DNA from: Ophiocordyceps camponoti-saundersi (nom. inval.)
Lineage: Eukaryota; Ascomycota; Sordariomycetes; Hypocreales; Ophiocordycipitaceae
DNA length: 10,521 bases
Direction: 5' to 3'
Assembly: GCA_003339415.1 (NCBI GenBank)
Contig: PDHQ01000712.1
Location: forward strand, 1-10,521
Shown: positions 7,489 to 10,521 of the stretch, piece by piece
Numbering within the stretch: the stretch's first letter is position 1
Layout of the letters: each line of letters starts with the position of its first letter
Notes under the pieces: generated by a model
Databases searched by the model: none
What the model saw: the letters and a program-made list of their open reading frames with translations, nothing else
Told to the model about the DNA's origin: nothing
Position numbers and translations under genes: made by a program

Positions 7489-7845
7489 TAATATAGTATA
7501 AATAGCTTTTAATTTTCGTTCTTTATTTTCCTTAATCGAAAGAAGCTATCGGGTAAATAAGCTATACCGTAAAATATAGATTTTCGAATTCTTATCTAGC
7601 TCTAATTTAAATTCCTTTATATTATATCGAGAAATAGCTATTTTTTACTTTTCTTTTCCTTTTTTCGAAAGGCCCGGAAGTTCCTAAAAAGAGCTTAAAA
7701 ACTCCTAAAAAGGTCCCTAATCCGAAAACTCGATACTATCTAATTCGATAGCTATATCGCTATTATAGCTGTTAAAATTAGCTAAGGTTACTTAAGAAGG
7801 CTCTCCCTAGGAGGTAATTAAAAGCGTATAGTTAAAGTCGGATAT

Positions 7846-8510
7846 TTTAAGAGGAATTAGTAGGACTAGGCTAAAAGCGGTTAGGTGTATTATATTCTTT
7901 AGGAAAAAAGCTTCTTAAAGATACCCTTTTTATCTTTATAGCTTATTTAGAAAGAGTTATAAAGCTATTAGAAATTTAATTATATATAAGTTATAATATA
8001 TAACTATAAAGTTAAAGAAAAAAACTTAAAACTTTAAAAATTTTCCTAAATATAAGTAAAATAGGTAAGGGTACTTAGTAATACGCTAGAAAAAGCGCCT
8101 TACGCTACGTATCTAGTCGTAAACCTACTTTTCTAAGATATACCTTCCTTATATTTTTAGAATAATTTTTAGTAGTAAGGTTTAAAAGTCTACTTTAAAC
8201 TTCGTATTACTTATAAAGAGGGGTAAGTATAAAAAGCTCTCTTACGTTAACTTTAAGAAAAAACAAGGGAAAAGCGGTAAAAATAAAAATAAAAATATTA
8301 TAAGATTCCTTATAGCTTATTCTATATACTATATTTTTTTTAGAATTTTAGCTATTTATTTCCCATTTTAAATAAATTCTTAAAGGAAATAGAGATATAT
8401 TTTTATAGCTTACTAAAGTACGTTCCGCGTAGCTACTACGGGGTAAAGTATTTTTAAAAGCTTTACTATTTTAAAAAAAAGATATAGGGTAGGTATAAAA
8501 GTAAAAAAAA
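7846..8510 (-). repeat. Shared upstream module, copy 1 (5' of the hAT relic)
   Basis: About 650 bp lying directly upstream of the inferred hAT start on the minus strand, with a second copy at 9327-9985. The core 8071-8450 aligns with 9542-9921 at a constant offset of 1471 bases with few differences; indels of about 10 nt shift the alignment nearer the gene. It includes AATACGCTAGAAAAAGCGCC and GTAGTAAGGTTTAAA. No clear reading frame of its own is seen. It most likely holds the 5' non-coding region, promoter and perhaps the transposon end. Near its outer limit, TATAGGGTAGGTATAAAAG (about 8485-8503) is a possible terminus. Confidence 0.85.
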
Positions 8511-8957
8511 AATATCTTATAATAAAAAAGCTTTAAAGTATTTATAATTAATTTTAATTTTAATTTTTTTCTTATTAAAAGCTTATTTATAAAATAAAGT
8601 TATAATATTAAATAATATATATAATTTTATTTTTACTTAAAAGTATTTTTTAAATAACTAATTAGAGAGATTAAAATTATATAAAAAATACTAAAAAATA
8701 ATAAATTATAAGTTAACTTATATAAATTTTTTATTATAAAAAGTACTTTATTATAAGTAAAATACTAAAAGTTTATAATTTTTAAAAAAAAGTTAATAAA
8801 TAGAATATATTTTTAAATTACCTAATTATTTTTTTAAGAATTTCAAAAAAATATACTTATAATAATTATAAGATTTAAACTATAATAATAATTATTTTAA
8901 GATTTTAAAAAGAGAAATAAGCATTTTTTTTAAAAATAAACTATAATATAATAATAT
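8511..8957. other. AT-rich stretch, nothing recognised
   Basis: Very AT-rich DNA with long A and T runs and almost no C or G. I see no repeat unit, intron pattern or reading frame that continues from either neighbour. Confidence 0.55.
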
Positions 8958-9326
8958 TTAATTATAAGTAGTTTCTTTATACGCTAAGATACGCTATTTA
9001 AATATAAGCTTTTTATTATATTTAGGTTCTTCGTTATAAGAAGGTTTACTAAGTTATTCTACTAATTTTCTAGCTTTATAATAAGCTTTTTCTTATACTT
9101 TTAATTTTTTTTTCTGCTTTTTTTCTTCCTTTTTACTTATTTTTCGAAGAAAAAGGTAAGATCGAATAGCTTATTATATTTTAATTCGCTTAATACTCTT
9201 TAAAGTCTAATAGAAAGCTAGAATAATTAGTATTTTTACTTAAATAGCTTTTTTAGGTAGCTTACCTTAAGAAAAAGGTAGGAAACTAGAAATAGCTTTT
9301 TAATATACTAAGGTAATAATCTCTAT
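8958..9326 (-). pseudogene. Lysine-rich two-exon relic, unknown protein
   Basis: Minus-strand frame from ATA (probably ATG) at 9326, placed at the same spot relative to the shared upstream module as the hAT start at 7845. Exon 1 (9266-9326) gives about 20 codons beginning with an Ile/Met codon and EIITLVY. A 48-nt intron follows, then exon 2 continues in phase for about 87 codons to TAA at 8958. Exon 2 holds a strongly basic run, ISKKEEKKQKKKLKV, followed by EKAYYKARKLVE and LSKPSYNEEPKY, suggesting a charged helical or nuclear-targeted segment. The internal stops are TAA or TAG only, consistent with RIP. I do not recognise the family. The frame does not match the hAT N-terminus, and it may be a truncated gene from another element. 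Confidence 0.5.
9218..9265 (-). other. Intron of the lysine-rich relic
   Basis: 48 nt with donor GTAAGC, branch AATACTAATTA and acceptor ATTCTAG. It has the same length and signals as the hAT introns, and it keeps the reading frame. Confidence 0.7.
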
Positions 9327-9985
9327 TTTAAGAGATATTAGAGAAGCTAGGCTTAAAGCGGTTAGTACTATTAAAATCTTTAAGGAAAGAGCTTCTTTAA
9401 GATACCTTTTTTATTTTTATCGCGTTAAAATTAAGAGTAGAAAAGGAATTTAAAGTTAAGGTTATATTATAGAACTACTAAGTTATTAAAGAAAAGGGGA
9501 GACTTTGAAAATTTTTCTAAATATAGGGAAAGTAAGTAAGGGCACTTAGTAATACGCTAGGAAAAGCGCCTTACGCTATATATCCGGTCGTAAACTTACT
9601 TTTCTAAGATATACCTTCCTTATATTTTTAGAATAATTTTTAGTAGTAAGGTTTAAAGATCTACTTTAAACCTTATATTACTTATAAAAAGGGGTAAGTA
9701 TAAAGAGCTCTTTTACGTTAACTTTAAGAAAAAACTAGGGAAAAGCGGTAAAAATAAAGGAAAAATTATTATAAGATTCCTTATAGCTTATTCTATATAT
9801 TATATTTTTTTTAGAATTTTAGCTATTTATTACCTATTTTAAATTAATTCTAAAAGGAAATAGAGATATATTTCTATAGCTTACTAAAATATATTCTACG
9901 TAGCTACCGCGGGGTAAAATACTCTTCTTAACTTAAAGATTTTAAAAAAGTAATATAAGGTAAGATAAAATAAGGATTAAAAATA
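9327..9985 (-). repeat. Shared upstream module, copy 2 (5' of the lysine-rich relic)
   Basis: This is the second copy of 7846-8510, in the same orientation. The matches begin around TATTTTAAGAG and AAGCGGTTAG just upstream of the inferred start and run to GGGGTAAAATA and a weaker GATTTTAAAAAAG tail. Differences from copy 1 are mostly C/T or G/A transitions, with a few small indels, as RIP acting independently on two copies would leave. Confidence 0.85.
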
Positions 9986-10521
9986 GGAAAAACTTTATTT
10001 TAGCTTTTAAAGCTTACTTATATTTTTTATAATATTTATTTTTAAATTAATACTATATTATTTAAATTAAAAAGATAATTATAGAAAGTAGCTACTTATT
10101 CTTTTAATTTTATATATTTTATAAATAAGATATAAGTAGATATAAAAAAATAAAAAAAATAAAAAAATATATCTATACTCTTAAGCTATAAGCTATAATT
10201 TTCTTATAATTATAAAGCTATTATTAGCTATTTTTTTAAATCTTTTATTTAAATAAAAAAAGTCTTAAAAAATTAATAGTAAAAAAAAATAAATTAATAG
10301 TTATAATTTTAAGAAAAAAATCTTATAAGAAAGCTAAGAAAATTTATTACTTTAAAAGATTTAATTTATCTTTTTAACGCTAATATTAAAAAAGTTATCT
10401 TTAGAAAAAATAAAAATTTTATCCGTATTTAAGTTTACTATATTAAAAAAAAACTTTATAAGGAAAAAAGAGTAAAAAATAGAAAATAATTTATAACTAA
10501 GGCTATAGTAAGCTTACTAAG
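9986..10521. other. AT-rich stretch, nothing recognised
   Basis: AT-rich, A- and T-run-dominated DNA without a recognisable frame, repeat or RNA gene. A coding relic eroded beyond recognition cannot be excluded. Confidence 0.5.

Larger units (their letters stand above)
5021..7845 (-). pseudogene. RIP-inactivated hAT-superfamily transposase, eleven exons
   Basis: hAT transposases cut and paste DNA with an RNase H-like DDE core. The relic reads from ATA (probably ATG) at 7845 to TAA at 5021, about 760 codons, a usual hAT length. Segments in order (residues approximate): Ser/acidic N-terminus (1-119); possible BED-like finger, SNLSQYYKNKY, with Tyr where His may have stood (120-157); NISFSIIYSELFNKLL (190-210); FNI-stop-T for FDxWT (about 265); YTRNY for HTGxY (about 295); ITYDNTTNN for ITxDNxxNN and IRYLVYIINLIA for IRCLxHxINLxA (323-360); DNAIR-stop-NSTFF for RWNST (441-450); AIILDPRYKD (580); and the C-terminal dimerisation domain with NPLLY, AIFSILGNIITLSRNNF and ILLKN (670-730). 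About 40 in-frame stops, all TAA or TAG, plus a 1-nt deletion in exon 4, show it is dead. The stop could instead be TAG at 5075, but the frame continues beyond it as an acidic tail. Confidence 0.9.
1..10521. other. RIP-mutated, AT-rich heterochromatic fungal DNA (whole window)
   Basis: Outside the two minisatellite families, CpA and TpG are nearly absent (a few dozen by eye, against the hundreds that base composition would give). TpA is in large excess and CpG remains frequent. Every inferred coding relic is stopped by TAA or TAG and not by TGA, as expected when CAA, CAG and TGG decay through C-to-T changes on both strands. This is the known signature of repeat-induced point mutation in Pezizomycotina, which acts at CpA. 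The rare surviving TG/CA sites (for example near 3252, 4671, 5417, 5976, 7202, 7767, 8265, 9112) are scattered and do not cluster into a spared gene. Confidence 0.9.

Noticed and set aside
7846..9985. A pair of LTRs around a retroelement
   Set aside because: The two copies are direct repeats, but no reverse transcriptase, integrase, primer site or polypurine tract lies between them, and each stands upstream of a separate minus-strand gene relic.
9986..10521. A hidden coding relic
   Set aside because: No frame could be followed and no intron signals were seen, so I report nothing there.
1..10521. tRNA or rRNA genes
   Set aside because: No cloverleaf boxes or conserved rRNA segments were recognised on either strand by eye; this is not an exhaustive scan.

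Overview
The window looks like an old, gene-poor, heterochromatic block from a filamentous ascomycete (Pezizomycotina) that has been heavily hit by repeat-induced point mutation (RIP). The evidence is direct. Outside two satellite-like families the sequence is very AT- and TpA-rich. CpA and TpG are almost gone (a few dozen in about 7.5 kb) while CpG is still common. The coding relics carry only TAA and TAG stops, where CAA, CAG or TGG codons would have stood, and ATG start codons have become ATA. Short introns (44-84 nt) with GTAAGT or GTATxx donors, TACTAAT-type branch points and TTTAG/TTTATAG acceptors confirm a fungal source. No intact gene is visible, and the species cannot be named from the sequence.

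Layout. Bases 1-359 are featureless AT-rich DNA. Bases 360-4662 form an oddly symmetrical block: a palindrome-rich GACTAA/TTAGTC module (360-553), a 16-20 bp minisatellite (554-1612), a spacer with a G7/C6 hairpin, a 41-bp minisatellite carrying GATA-type motifs (1748-2945), a GC-richer eroded relic (about 3058-3400 within 2946-3954), a second, same-orientation array of the first minisatellite (3955-4476), and a second palindrome-rich GACTAA module (4477-4662).

Bases 5021-7845 on the minus strand are a nearly full-length, RIP-killed hAT-superfamily DNA transposase. It can be read through eleven exons and ten short introns, from an ATA that was probably ATG to a C-terminal hAT dimerisation domain. 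About 40 in-frame stops and one 1-nt deletion break it. Upstream of its inferred start lies a module of about 650 bp (7846-8510) that occurs again at 9327-9985. In the second place it precedes a different small minus-strand relic, a two-exon lysine-rich reading frame (8958-9326). The ends, 8511-8957 and 9986-10521, hold nothing I can recognise.

Nothing here works as a living pathway. The window records transposon invasion, array expansion and RIP. The points most worth a second look are the intron density of the hAT transposase, one upstream module shared by two unlike genes, the symmetrical minisatellite block with its junction palindromes, and the CpG to CpA to TpA ladder preserved inside both arrays.
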